This document shows positions 23,241-33,791 of a stretch of 64,000 nt of DNA, piece after piece. Numbering within the stretch: position 1 is the first letter of the stretch; each line of letters begins with the position of its first letter. The stretch is taken from positions 9,391,321 through 9,455,320 of the forward strand of contig OX637289.1 of NCBI GenBank assembly GCA_951799445.1, in the 5' to 3' direction. The stretch comes from Pseudisothecium myosuroides (Eukaryota; Streptophyta; Bryopsida; Hypnales; Lembophyllaceae). Below the pieces are notes generated by a model. That model did not search any database and was not told the origin of the DNA. It saw only the letters and a list, made by a program, of their open reading frames with translations. Position numbers and translations under genes: made by a program.

Positions 23241-23888
23241 AGAAGTGGGAGGGCTTTGTTACAATTTTTTTAAAGATTTAACATAGAACCTCCTTTTTAA
23301 TTCCACTTCCTCAAGCGTGCCTCGGTGTCTTGATTTTAATTGGGAGTGCAAAAATTGGGGTGGAGAATTCCTAATGCCCATGGCCTCTTCCTTTTATTTT
23401 TATTCTTGAAATGACCGTGGAAATTGGAATTCGTGGCACGTGATAAGTGTAGAGGATGAAACCCAAAAAAATGGGGAGGGAATTAAAAAAGAAGAAGTGG
23501 GAGGGCTTTGTTACAATTTTTTAAAGATTTAACATAGAACCTCCTTTTTAATTCCACTTCCTCAAGCGTGCCTCGGTGTCTTGATTTTAATTGGGAGTGC
23601 AAAAATTGGGGTGGAGAATTCCTAATGCCCATGGCCTCTTCCTTTTATTTTTATTCTTGAAATGACTGTGGTAATTGGAATTTGTAGCACGTGATAAGTG
23701 TAGAGGATGAAACCCAAAAAATGGGGAGGGAATTAAAAAAGAAGAAGTGGGAGGGCTTTGTTACAATTTTTTTAAAGATTTAATATAGAACCTCCTTTTT
23801 AATTCCACTTCTTCAAGCGTGCCTCAGTGTCTTGATTTTAATTGGGAGTGCAAAAATTGGGATGGAGAATTCCTAATGCCCATGGCCT
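23241..23888 (+). repeat. 250-bp tandem repeat, 2.6 units
   Basis: AGAAGTGGGAGGGCTTTG starts units at 23241, 23493 and 23743, periods 252 and 250 bp. The third unit breaks off after CCCATGGCCTC at about 23888. Units are nearly identical, implying recent duplication. No coding content. Confidence 0.85.
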
Positions 23889-23974
23889 CCTTCTCAAATA
23901 ATTATTACAATTCATAGCAAGCAGGTTTTTGTTTATTTTAATTTGAAGTATGATGTGTACAAAAATTGGGTGCC

Positions 23975-24339
23975 TAAGGTAGGAGGCTGGAGCTGTATTA
24001 AGGCGTTTTTAACCGCTGCTATAAATAGTTGCAACACGGACATGGAGTGGTTCTAAAATTGACCTCTATAGTCCTTGAAAGAATTGAAGGAAAAAAGTAT
24101 TATTAATTAAAAGAGCCAATCATTCTCTTTGTTTTCTCCATCATTCTTTAGAATTGCAAGTGAAGAGTTCATGGAAAACTTGGGGTCTTAAATGCTTTGA
24201 AAAACACAGAAGCACTTGTGTTACATTCGTCATGTATTTCTCTTTGTCTGAAACATTAGTTACAAATATTTTCATCCAAGGAAATACGTGAAAAAGGAGG
24301 ACCAGCCCTTACAAGTCAATTTATGAGCCTCCTACCTTA
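23975..24339 (+). mobile_element. TAAGGTAGGAGGC-family MITE
   Basis: Inverted termini TAAGGTAGGAGGC and GCCTCCTACCTTA; 365 bp. The interior has CTATAAATAGTTGC and TGGTTCTAAAATTGACC, shared with the diverged copy at 13749-14157. It lies just upstream of motif cluster 5. Confidence 0.75.
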
Positions 24340-24431
24340 ATGCATTTATGGGTTGTTGCCGAACCAATGCCAACTGCCCTCTGATATGGATGTTGTTGTT
24401 AGAGCGCCTGTGATTTTCAAGTAAACAGACT

Positions 24432-24832
24432 CTGACCCGTAGTCGCCCACATCCGCAGTCGCCCCAGACCCGCGGTCTCCGTTGCCCGCGCTGGACGTCA
24501 CCCAACTTGCACACGCCCTCGAACCCGCAGTCGCCCCAGACCCGCGGTCTCCGTTGCCCGCGCTGGACGTCACCCGACTTGCACGCGCCCTCGGACCCGC
24601 AGTCGCCCCAGACCCGCGGTCTCCGTTGCCCGCGCTGGACACACCCGACTTGCACGCGCCCTCGAACCCGCGGTCGCCCAGGACCTATGCACGCGCCCTT
24701 TGGCGACCTCGGGTTGTTGCTGATCGGAGGTCATCGCCCCGACGTGCACGCGCCCCGAGAACCTCGAGTCAGTGTCAGACCCGCGGTCTCCATCACCCGC
24801 ACTTGCCCCAGGGCGACCTCGCGTACTTAAGA
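24432..24832 (+). promoter_or_regulatory. GC-rich motif cluster 5, promoter of cargo gene 3 of the WCHID family
   Basis: It contains three 72-bp tandem units (CCGCAGTCGCCCCAGACCCG at 24453, 24525 and 24597), followed by single motifs such as ACCCGCGGTCGCCC at 24666-24679. The cluster ends GGGCGACCTCGCGTACTTAAG, aligning with the TATA-like GGGTATTTAAG of the kinase promoter. The leader shares CATGCGTGCCCGTG (close to TGCGTGCCCGTG in the kinase leader). ATG follows at 25037. Confidence 0.65.
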
Positions 24833-25036
24833 ATTGACTGGCCCTCATTCTGCACACTTCCTGCGCTGTGCAACGTCTTCCAACCGCCTTGAAGCATCTA
24901 CATGCGTGCCCGTGTGTGGGAGGTTGGGGTCGGAACTCTTGCAATTTTTTTCCGTGGGCTTACACTCTACTCTTTTATTGTACTTTGGATACAACTCTAT
25001 TTTAATTGATTACGTGCATAACCAAAAACATTCACG

Positions 25037-26578
25037 ATGGATCCGAGCTTGAAGAAGAAAAAACCAAAAGGAGATCGCCACCATAGGCGGCGTCTCGTCC
25101 TTATAGACCCAATGGTGGTGGCATTCCGAGGTTGGCGTAGCATCCAAGCAGATTGGACCTTGACAACTTGCAAGGCATTTGTGGGATGGTGCCATATCGA
25201 CAAGTTGTTCCCTTACCATCGGCACAAGCGCCATTTGAACCAGAACTATGCAAATCTACATTATTGCAGAGATGACGCATTCATGCAATGATGTATCGAG
25301 GTGTATAGATTTTTATATGGAGCACAGAAAATTCCGCGAAGTGAAGTTGGGTTGAACATATGCCAAATGGTGTACGCAGAAGTACAGTTGAATCGGACGG
25401 TGGATTGGAGGACCATAAAGGCATCGAAGAAAATCTCCATTCCAACAACCAGAGACATCCCGAGGGCGGGCCCTTCTATTAATCCACGGCAGGGGCTAGG
25501 GCCAAAGAAGAATATCAAAGACCTAGTGGCTGATGTAAACTATCAGTGGTCAGATTCATCTAATGCAGACAACTCGGATGATGAGGTTGGTCCCGACCCT
25601 GTGGACACGATGGAAGACCCACCAGTGGAAGGAAATTTATCACTAGTAGTACCGGAAGAAGGGGCCATGGGAGGTGCCCTAGCGATTTACGTGGAACCAC
25701 TCGTAGCAGTTGGACCAGTGCAAGGCACGCAAGCAAATTTGGACAAAGTACCTCAGGATGTGCATGTACAGATGCATGAAAATGTGGAGGATAGATTTGA
25801 GGGTGAGATTATAACGCAACAAAGGATTGTGCCTTCTTTGCTACAAGAACGTGATGTTGTAATTCCGGAAAACAGTATTCGGCGAACAAAAAAGTCTTAT
25901 AAAGAGGTGCTGAAGAAGCTTCTATAAGACTTAGAAGAAGAACAACAAGAGTGTGAGATTTGGCAAGACCGGATGGCGGAGGATGTTGAGGGTGACGATG
26001 TCCACACTCTTGAAGCACTAATTCAAAGCGGGCAAATTCATTTGTCGGTCCAGCAAAAGGAGATGGAAGAGTTGGAAGAATTTTACCTTAAATTCAAGAA
26101 GGGACAAGATGGAGGGTCAAGCTCAAATGCCAACCCACTAGTGGAGGAACGTCTTCACAAAATTATGGAAGACTGCAGAATGGAAGAGAATCGAGGAATC
26201 GAAGAAAGGAAAAGTGTGGAGGAGGCACAATTAAGGTTGAATCACTTCAAAGAAATGAAGGATCATGCAACCGTTGACCGAGCTTTGCATTTGAATGCGG
26301 CATACAGGGATGTGCAACATCAAATATCTGCATTAGAGGTAGCTGACTTGAAAAAGAAGTTAGCTTCTTTGAAGAGATTGGAAGCAAAGTATGAGGAAAG
26401 CATATCACAAGAGAAGCAAAAGATCAATATACGGAAATTGCACAAGAAAGTATGGCTCCGGAATAAATTGTGGACCTATGGCCGCTACCATGAGAATCAA
26501 GCGGAGGAGTACAGAGTGGCTGAAGCCGAGTTAGCAAAGAAGAAAAGAGAAAAAGAGGGCCACATGGATGTTGCATGA
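25037..26578 (+). pseudogene. WCHIDKLFP-family cargo gene 3, coiled-coil protein
   Basis: ATG 25037 begins a basic N-terminus (DPSLKKKKPKGDRHHRRR). The family domain follows: FRGW, VGWCHIDKLFPYHRHKRH, then MVYAEVQLNRTVDWRTIKA. An acidic linker leads to an extended coiled coil (about 25925-26560). The same frame runs for 514 codons with two stops, TGA at 25289-25291 (Arg in both paralogues) and TAA at 25925-25927 (context KKLL-stop-DLEEEQQE suggests Gln). As in the other two copies, the N-terminal 130 residues are the conserved part. No enzymatic motif is visible. Confidence 0.67.
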
Positions 26579-27956
26579 TTTCAGGGACTACAATTTTTTG
26601 TAGAGGTGTATATGTGGTTCTCTGAACATATGTGTATGAAAAGTTTTTTTCTACATTTTAAACTTTCCAATGCAATTACTGTGAATTCTATGTTGCTTGT
26701 ATATGAATGAAAATCTAAATTCTTATAAACACCATCATTGGATTCATTGTCATGTTTGGAAGTCGTGATGATTTGCAAATTCTATTGACTTGAGAATTAA
26801 GAGTTTTGGAGCCATTTTTTGTAGGATGGACGGTACTCACCATAATGTGGATAGAAGCTTTGTTTATGTCATTCCTATGAGTATTGCATAAATTAGCAGT
26901 GTTTTTCTAATTATTTTGTTCACGAGAAGGTCACTTAGTGCGCATATTAGAAACTATGTGAGATCTAATATAGAGTACTATTTATTCCTTGTATCTAAAA
27001 TTTTAAAAATCATTATATCTAATATAGAGTGTGTAAAATTACATGTACGGTATTATAACTATTATAGGATTATGTTTAATATCATGTATTATATTTGATG
27101 TAGTTCAAATATAGGGGGGCAATAATAAGTGTAAAAAATAATTTTGTAAAGTGGGTATTTGATGTCCTTAAAGAAGAGATGTATGAAAAATGACACATTA
27201 TTTGTCTCAAATTATCCATGAACCTTGTTAGAGCAACTCTAGTTGTTTGAAGAATTATCTGTAAAGTTTTTTGAAGTCACTTAGAATTTAAATTTTGCTT
27301 TATTATACTCTTATTTGTTCACTCCAATTTGTAGATGATTAGCAGTAAGTTATTTGATACAATTAGAGTCCATTGTTTATTATGGTGTACGAATGTATGT
27401 GTTTGGCCATAGTACATTTTTCCAAATATATTGTACTAGTCGTTTAAGTACCATAAAAAAATAGTTTGAAAGAGAAGGGACATAGGAGAAAGAAGCAAGG
27501 ATAAAAAAAAATAATAGAACCAAAAATCATACAACACCTAATAAATTTAAATCTTAAATCTAATATAGGGGCCAAAATATTGGACTCAAAAGTGTATTAT
27601 AAATAATATAGGGTGCTATAATAAATGGCAATTTATAATTAATTTTAATAATAGGGTATATTAAATTATTAAATTTTAGAAAAAATAGCCCCCCATAAAA
27701 TATCCCTCGATCTCACGTATATACTAAACTTCTAAACTAGTGACCTTTCAGAGATTGTGTTCAGAGAGGCGATAGAAATGAAGTTAATGAAGAAATAAAT
27801 CATAATTTGTTTGGAATTGTGTAGAGTAATACGTCTTTTCCAAAAGATGAATCATTTAATTTCAAATAATGAGTTACCAATTCAAAGTAGTTGAATTCTG
27901 CAGGCATTTAAGGTAGAAGAAAAATGTAAAGTAGCTAGGTGCGTTCAATTTTTAGA
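26579..27956. other. AT-rich spacer, nothing recognised
   Basis: 3' flank of the gene ending at 26578; no gene or clear repeat. Confidence 0.4.
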
Positions 27957-28792
27957 ATTGACCCCTAAAAGACCAAACAACATTTTGTGGCAGTATAGCA
28001 ATCTTGAGGCGCTCCCTAATAATGAAATTATCATATTTCTTTGAAATTTTCAAAGAACATGCGGCCAAGGAAGAGCTTAAATGCACAACAATTTTTAAAA
28101 CTTTTGACTATATGAATAAAAAGGTGTTCTCATGATATATAACTTTCATTGGTTAGTGGGCAACTCAAAGACTGAAAGAGTTATTTTTTTTTTTTTTTCC
28201 TAAGAAATAAAAATTGAAATTGGTTTCCTCGATTTCTAGATACATGGAAAGTTTAGGATCATACCATTTTGATTAATGAGATGAAATTTAAATTTTCTAG
28301 GTTGTCATCGACTTTCTATTAAAAAATAAACTTTGAAGTCCTTTATTTGGCTTGATTTCAATATTTTGGAAGAAAAATGAAACCACTAGGTGTAGATTGT
28401 TTATTACAAGTTTACAACATTATAACCATCGGAATTGTCATTTTCCAATATCAAAACTGAATTTAGAACAATTCAGTGTTTTGAATCATTGGCTACTTCT
28501 TCCTCTTTATTATTTTATTCCTACATGTTGTACAATTCCAGAGATCTAATTTTTTTTTCAAGAATGTAGCGAACTTGCTTTGAAAAATGAATCCATACCT
28601 AAACCACTTTTTTTCATATAAATGTGAGCTTGTAAATTGCAGCTGCCTGCTTTTCCGGAAGGCCATGAAGAGGGGTTCTGTGAATTCACCCGCTATTATC
28701 TTGCAAGGTATAGTATTGGATTGTAATCTTACAACCGGCCTATTTGAACCATTCACATTTTTCTATGCAATGTGCAATATAAATTTTTTTTG
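27957..28792 (-). mobile_element. TTAACCCC-family element, subfamily II, reverse, degenerate
   Basis: It starts TTGACCCCTAAAAGACC. The interior (GTGAGCTTGTAAATTGCAGC, TTATCTTGCAAGG) matches the reversed copy at 51981-52862. It appears interrupted or truncated by the foldback at 28793. Confidence 0.5.
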
Positions 28793-29492
28793 GCTTGCAT
28801 AATTTTCACTCCATTATTATCCAATCCCAATGAAGCATACAAAATTTCAGTTTCAAAATTGCAAAATTGGATTTTTGGTAAGTTTTTGAAGTCAATTTTT
28901 GTACTTTAACAAAATGTTTTATTGAAAACAATTGATGGTGACTTTTCTTAATTTGATTGCATGGATACATAGGGAACATCCGTACGCACATCTTTCATAT
29001 TAAAGAACACCCCCTTAAGTAACAAAAATATAATCTATTAAAAATTCAATATGAGGTGCCATATGCCCTAACTTTGTGAAATAGATATCTTTGTATTTTA
29101 ACTAGATTTTGGCAAGTAATTATACCATCATGTTGAAATGTACAAAATTAGTTATAGTGTGAGAGTGAAATGCCAAAATGTAGTTAAAATATAGAGATAT
29201 CCATTTCTTCAAAGTTTGGTCATACAACATTTTTCATTGAACTCTTCGTTGATCATGATTTTGTTACGTAAGGGGGTGTTTTTTAATATGAAAAGTGTGC
29301 GTATGGATATTTCCTACGTATCCATGCAATTAAATTAAGAGAAGTCACCATCAATTGTTTTCAATAAAATATAATGTTAAAGTACAAAAATTGACTTCAA
29401 AAACCCACCCAAAATCCAATTTTGCATTTTTGACACTGAAATTTCGTATGCTTCATTGGGATTGGGTAATAATTGAGTGAAAATTATGCAAG
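28793..29492. mobile_element. Foldback element, about 0.7 kb
   Basis: The arms 28793-29024 and 29267-29492 are near-perfect inverted copies, from GCTTGCATAATTTTCACTC at the outer edge to GAACACCCCCTTA at the inner edge. The roughly 240-bp centre has its own weaker inverted repeat (GATATCTTTGTATTTTAACTA against TAGTTAAAATATAGAGATATC). Non-coding; transcripts could form a long hairpin. Confidence 0.78.
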
Positions 29493-29611
29493 CTTAAAAA
29501 AAGCCTATTTCATTCTATATTATGTACAAATCTTTGAATGGATAAAAAATGCAGTTTGTCCGCTTTCAGTCCCAAGAGTATACATTAAAAAATCTGAACC
29601 CGTGTCCATAT

Positions 29612-30016
29612 TTGAACCCGTAAATGCCAAAGGCCTTTTTTGAGCCTCTAGGAATTTCCTCTAAATTGAAGAAAAGGTCAACATTTTGATAAATTGTATC
29701 AATTTTTTTTATAATTGTAACCGTACAAATTCAAACTAGACATTTTAGAGATCACATAGGAAAAGAAAACACAACAATATCACTTATGAATAGAAAGATT
29801 AAAATGTTTGAATATGAGGGTGTTAAAACTAAGAAATTATTTCAATCCTCTTTTCACATATTAAATCTAAAAAGTTGATCACCAAAAAAATATGAGGTCA
29901 AAGGGCCTAATTTTACAAAAATATAAACTATTAAAAATAGCGACTTCGTTAGATTTTATTTAACTTCAAAGTATTGTCGACACTAGAATTTGGTGCCTCG
30001 AGCATTTAGGGGTTAA
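29612..30016. mobile_element. Short TTAACCCC-family derivative
   Basis: Left end like TTGAACCCGTAAATGCCAAA, right end GAGCATTTAGGGGTTAA (30016). It lies directly upstream of the transposase promoter. Confidence 0.45.
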
Positions 30017-30075
30017 GGGGAAGGGGCGGAAACAGGAAAAAATTATTAAAAATAATAATAATAATAATAATTAAG

Positions 30076-30270
30076 GACCCGCAGTCGCCCTCTTCGTACC
30101 CGAGGTCGCCCTTGCTGGACCGCCAGTCGCCTTCCCTGACCCGAAGTCACCCCATTACTGACCCGAAATCGCCCCATTCGACATGCTCCCGCGAGCGGCC
30201 TGTGTAAGACTGTTGGTGTTTTGAGGTCACCTGCAGTGAGCCGCAGTCGCTGATTGGGCGACCTCTGGTG
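30076..30270 (+). promoter_or_regulatory. GC-rich motif cluster 6, transposase promoter
   Basis: The motif begins at once: ACCCGCAGTCGCCC at 30077-30090. ACCCGAGGTCGCCC and ACCCGAAGTCACCCC follow, ending GGGCGACCTCTGG. A TATAAA at 30285-30290 follows and the ORF starts at 30519. It has the same arrangement of cluster, TATA and gene as the cargo genes. Confidence 0.65.
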
Positions 30271-30284
30271 TAAGTAAGAATAAC

Positions 30285-30290
30285 TATAAA
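30285..30290 (+). promoter_or_regulatory. Probable TATA box of the hAT transposase gene
   Basis: TATAAA in AACTATAAAGCCC, immediately 3' of motif cluster 6. Confidence 0.55.
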
Positions 30291-30518
30291 GCCCAGAGGG
30301 CCACCATTTCCTTCCCACCTTGCTCCGTTGATGAACTCACGACTTGAAACTTCTAAAGAGACTTCCTGCGGACTTCAGATCTTCGGAGGCCAACAACCTT
30401 GCTTTGAGGGGTTTGAAAGACCCCTTGAAGCGGGTGGCTTTGTCATTACTTTTTTCGATACCACACATTGCTGGATTATTTTTTTTTTGAGTGAAAGACC
30501 TTCTAGACAATCACCAAT

Positions 30519-32666
30519 ATGGCTAATCGAGTTGTTGGGAGGACCAATGGTAACGATACACGGAGGGCCACAAGGGAATGGGACCCTTGGTTGGTTTTGG
30601 AAACTGATCCTAATAAAGCCGCAAATTCGAGGACATGCGTTTTTTGTGGATGGAACAATGTCTTTGTACGGAAGAGGGCTCTCATGCACTTTGGATATGG
30701 CGGCAACCCCTCATCGGATCGTTGTAAACGTGCTCCGAGGTTAGTGTTGGAGAAGTTTAGGAACTGTGAGGGGATTGTCCCAAAAGAAATGCTCTATGAA
30801 GAGATGTTTGGGGTGATTGAGGAAGGTGAGTCCGTTGCTGCGCTCGTTGTTGTGCCCGTTGTTGAGCCTATTGTGGCCTTGTCAGTAGAAGAATCCGCAG
30901 ATCTTATCGACATGAGCGAAATGCGGCCTTCTAATCTAGATTCGGTTGATTCTACTCCAACAACGGTTGCGAGAAGGAGGAATACTCCTTCCATTTCTCG
31001 CCAAATGAGCATGGATGAGGCGTTACAGGTGGGTCTCAGACAAAAGTTGGATACGATGTGGGCCTCTTTCTTCTACGAGGCCAACATTGCTTTCAACGTC
31101 GTGTGTCATCCAGCCTTTGTAAAAGCAGTGAAGGAAACGGCGGCAGCTGGATTAGTGTATCAACCGCCATCATACAACGCGGTGCGCACCAAAATGATAG
31201 ATGTGAAGAAGGTTGCAGTTTCAAAGATGGTGTCAGAGCGGACGAAGCAGTCTATTGAGTTTTATGGAGCGACCTTTTGTTCAGATGGGTGGTCTCATAC
31301 TAATTCTCGTCCGTTGTTGAATATAATGCTTGTGTGTCTTGCCGGCGATGTATTTTTGGGATCTGTTGACACCACTAGAGAGAGAAAGGACATTGCCTAT
31401 ACAACAAATACGATGGTGCAGTACATAGAGGAAGTTGGACCTAAGAACATTGTCCAACTATGTACGGACAATGCAGCAGTGATGACGGGGACCCTAGCAA
31501 AATTGGAAGAAAAGTATCCTCACATGTTCAAGCAGGGATGTGCAACGCACATTATGGATTTACTTATGGAAGATTGGGGTAAGGAGAAGAGGGTTTCGGA
31601 TCTAGTGACCAAGTGCCAAGCTATTGTGAAGTTCATCAAAAAGTACCATCATACCTTGGCTCTCTTTCGGAAGTATTCACCAAAATTGTCATTGCGACTT
31701 CCTTCCAAAACACGCTTCGCAGTGAACTTCCTCATGATAGACCGTTTGGTGGATTGCAAGCAAGCATTGTTATCCGTGATTTTGGACGAGTCGTACGAAG
31801 CGTTTGAGAGTAGTTTGTTTTATCGGAAGAATGGTCAAGTGGTCAAAATGCGAGCGCGTAAAGCTCAAGAAGACATCCATTCGGGAGCGTTTTGGCAGGA
31901 ATGTGCCAATTATCAGTACCTGATGAAGCTCGCTCTCTTAGCCCTTCGAGTGTTTGATGGAAAAGTTCCGGCAATGCCCCAAGCTTGGATGGTAATGCAC
32001 GCCCTGAAGCTCCATGTTTACTCTCTCCATGATGAGCCGTATTTTCTAGATGACGCAACAGCGGCAAAGTTCAGAAAGCAATTTGACGCTCGATGGAAAT
32101 TGATGCATACTGACCTCCATTTTGTTGGGGCACTATTTAACCCCTATTTGGCCAAAGTAGCAGTCATTCACAACAATGGCGAGGCCAAGCGAGCCTTGAA
32201 TCGAGTTATACAAAAACTAAGCGAGCCATTGGGAGTGTCGGAGGATGATGCAATGAGCGAGTTGACGGAATTTGAAGAAAAGACAGGCCCATTCGACCCT
32301 TTACAGGAGGCTCCCAATATCACCCGTTGTAAACTACTGCCTCATCAGTGGTGGAATCGTGTGGGTGGCAATGCTCTTCCAAAAATTGCTAGGAGAATTT
32401 TGTCTTTGACATGTTCAGCATCATCATGCGAAAGGAATTGGAGCATGTATTCGTTTGTGCACAGTAAAGTGCGAAACCGTTTGACTACATCTAAGGCTGA
32501 AGCATTGGTGTATATCTACACCAACAGCAAACTAGCACGGGAGAAACGTGGGAAAAATCATGTTGAATTTTACGAAAAGTATTTGGAAGATACAGATACA
32601 GACGAAGAGAACGAGGAGCCATTGTCCTCAGGATCCGAAGATGAAGTTGTACGAACGGCAGCATGA
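30519..32666 (+). CDS. hAT-superfamily transposase (BED finger, DUF659, hAT dimerisation region)
   Basis: An intact 715-residue ORF; ATG 30519 lies in a good plant context (CCAATATGGCT). A BED-type finger occupies residues 40-69 (C40, C43, H57, C69). A DUF659/RNase-H-like core follows with Asp256 (CSDGW) and Asp317 (CTDNAAV), then a C-terminal dimerisation region with Glu638 in SSCERNWS and VRNRL. These three acids fit the catalytic DDE set of hAT enzymes, so this copy may still encode an active catalytic core. It would act in the nucleus on the CAGGG termini. The gene lies near the right end of the giant element and reads toward it. The ORF closes at TGA 32664, but the same frame continues open to 33791. 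Confidence 0.9.
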   Translation: MANRVVGRTNGNDTRRATREWDPWLVLETDPNKAANSRTCVFCGWNNVFVRKRALMHFGYGGNPSSDRCKRAPRLVLEKFRNCEGIVPKEMLYEEMFGVIEEGESVAALVVVPVVEPIVALSVEESADLIDMSEMRPSNLDSVDSTPTTVARRRNTPSISRQMSMDEALQVGLRQKLDTMWASFFYEANIAFNVVCHPAFVKAVKETAAAGLVYQPPSYNAVRTKMIDVKKVAVSKMVSERTKQSIEFYGATFCSDGWSHTNSRPLLNIMLVCLAGDVFLGSVDTTRERKDIAYTTNTMVQYIEEVGPKNIVQLCTDNAAVMTGTLAKLEEKYPHMFKQGCATHIMDLLMEDWGKEKRVSDLVTKCQAIVKFIKKYHHTLALFRKYSPKLSLRLPSKTRFAVNFLMIDRLVDCKQALLSVILDESYEAFESSLFYRKNGQVVKMRARKAQEDIHSGAFWQECANYQYLMKLALLALRVFDGKVPAMPQAWMVMHALKLHVYSLHDEPYFLDDATAAKFRKQFDARWKLMHTDLHFVGALFNPYLAKVAVIHNNGEAKRALNRVIQKLSEPLGVSEDDAMSELTEFEEKTGPFDPLQEAPNITRCKLLPHQWWNRVGGNALPKIARRILSLTCSASSCERNWSMYSFVHSKVRNRLTTSKAEALVYIYTNSKLAREKRGKNHVEFYEKYLEDTDTDEENEEPLSSGSEDEVVRTAA

Positions 32667-33791
32667 CAAGCTGAAAATCGTAGGGAGGTAGAGGAATGTT
32701 TGCACGGAAATAGATGGGCTGGATTGATTCCTCCACGAGACAGTCCTCCACGACGACGACGACCTTACGCAAACACATTTGTGGGTGGTGCTGATGAGAA
32801 CAGTTCGTCAGAGGAGGAAGATCGACGCACACCTGACCGGCCCCATGTCTCTGCTTGGGATGCATTTCCAGTAATAAATTCACCGCCATTGAGGGCAAGA
32901 ACTCCTGAGGACAACAATGAAGGTGTAGATATTCCAGTGTCACAGGAAGTGGAACATGCCACGTCTCCCATATCAACTCTTCCGTCCTTCAGCAGACCAG
33001 TGACTCGTCAGGCCATTACAGCAATTACCATGCCAGTTACCGTAGAAAGTGAAGGGCAAGAGGAGGCAACGCATGAAGAAGAGGTTTTGCCTGCAGGCTG
33101 TCCAATTTCTGCAGCCCATAGCACTCCAGCAACAGTAGATGAAGACGACGATGACGATTTGCCATTGGGAACTCTCTTGAACAGGAATCGTAACGCGTCT
33201 TCTAATCGAGGAGCAACCAGGGACGTTGCTAGGGCCAAGAAGTCTATTCCAACCCTTTCGACAAGGCCTGATCTGAGTCAAGGTCCAGTGCAGAGCGTTG
33301 ATGAGGAAGTCCGAGGCTCAGCTCCTCAAGCCACTCAGCCTTCATCAAGGTCTGGCCCTAGAGAATCGTCATTGGGAACGCGTGCACGTAAATCAAAGAA
33401 ACGTTTTAGGAAGACGGATGACAAGAGACAGCGCAATCCTAAACGACCCAACCAAGTTGTCCAACGGTTTATTATAGGCGCAAGTAATTCCACCCTAAAC
33501 CTTGGACAACCAAGCGGAGAAGTTGCGCAACACCCTGCATCTAACATTGATGGAATCACTGATACATTGAGGCTGGTGAAACGTTTGGTGTCCACTCAAG
33601 TACCCGGTGGTATAGACACTCAGGTGCGAAACCTAAACTCCGAGGTAGAACGTGAGCTACAACAAATGCCAATACCACGAGAAGAGGACGAGAACGAGAG
33701 CTCTGGCGATTACGAGCGCACGGATTCACCGCGTGAAGACACGGAGGCTGAAGCTGATGAAGTGTCTAGCGATGATACATTCACCCTATAA
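32667..33791 (+). pseudogene. Disordered C-terminal extension of the transposase, behind an in-frame TGA
   Basis: After TGA 32664-32666 the same frame is open for 374 codons to TAA 33789. There are 11 codons before the first ATG at 32700. The product is low-complexity, acidic and Ser/Pro-rich, with one basic patch (KSKKRFRKTDDKRQRNPKR, about 33390-33445) and an acidic end (EADEVSSDDTFTL). The shared frame, absence of spacing and the continuing acidic bias suggest a single ancestral ORF of about 1090 codons with a later nonsense change. A second cistron, or natural termination at 32664, are alternatives. Confidence 0.55.

Noticed and set aside
24332..24944. Open frames in the 72-bp array, both strands
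   Set aside because: Artefacts of a GC-rich tandem repeat in the promoter of the gene at 25037.
4168..25927. Stops rescued by U-to-C RNA editing
   Set aside because: Such editing is known from organelles of some non-seed plants, and two stops stand at Trp positions that U-to-C editing could not restore.
30519..33791. A separate small hAT element ending close to the transposase
   Set aside because: No CAGGG-type inverted ends with matching 8-bp repeats were found near it; the only matching ends are at 3206 and 36519.
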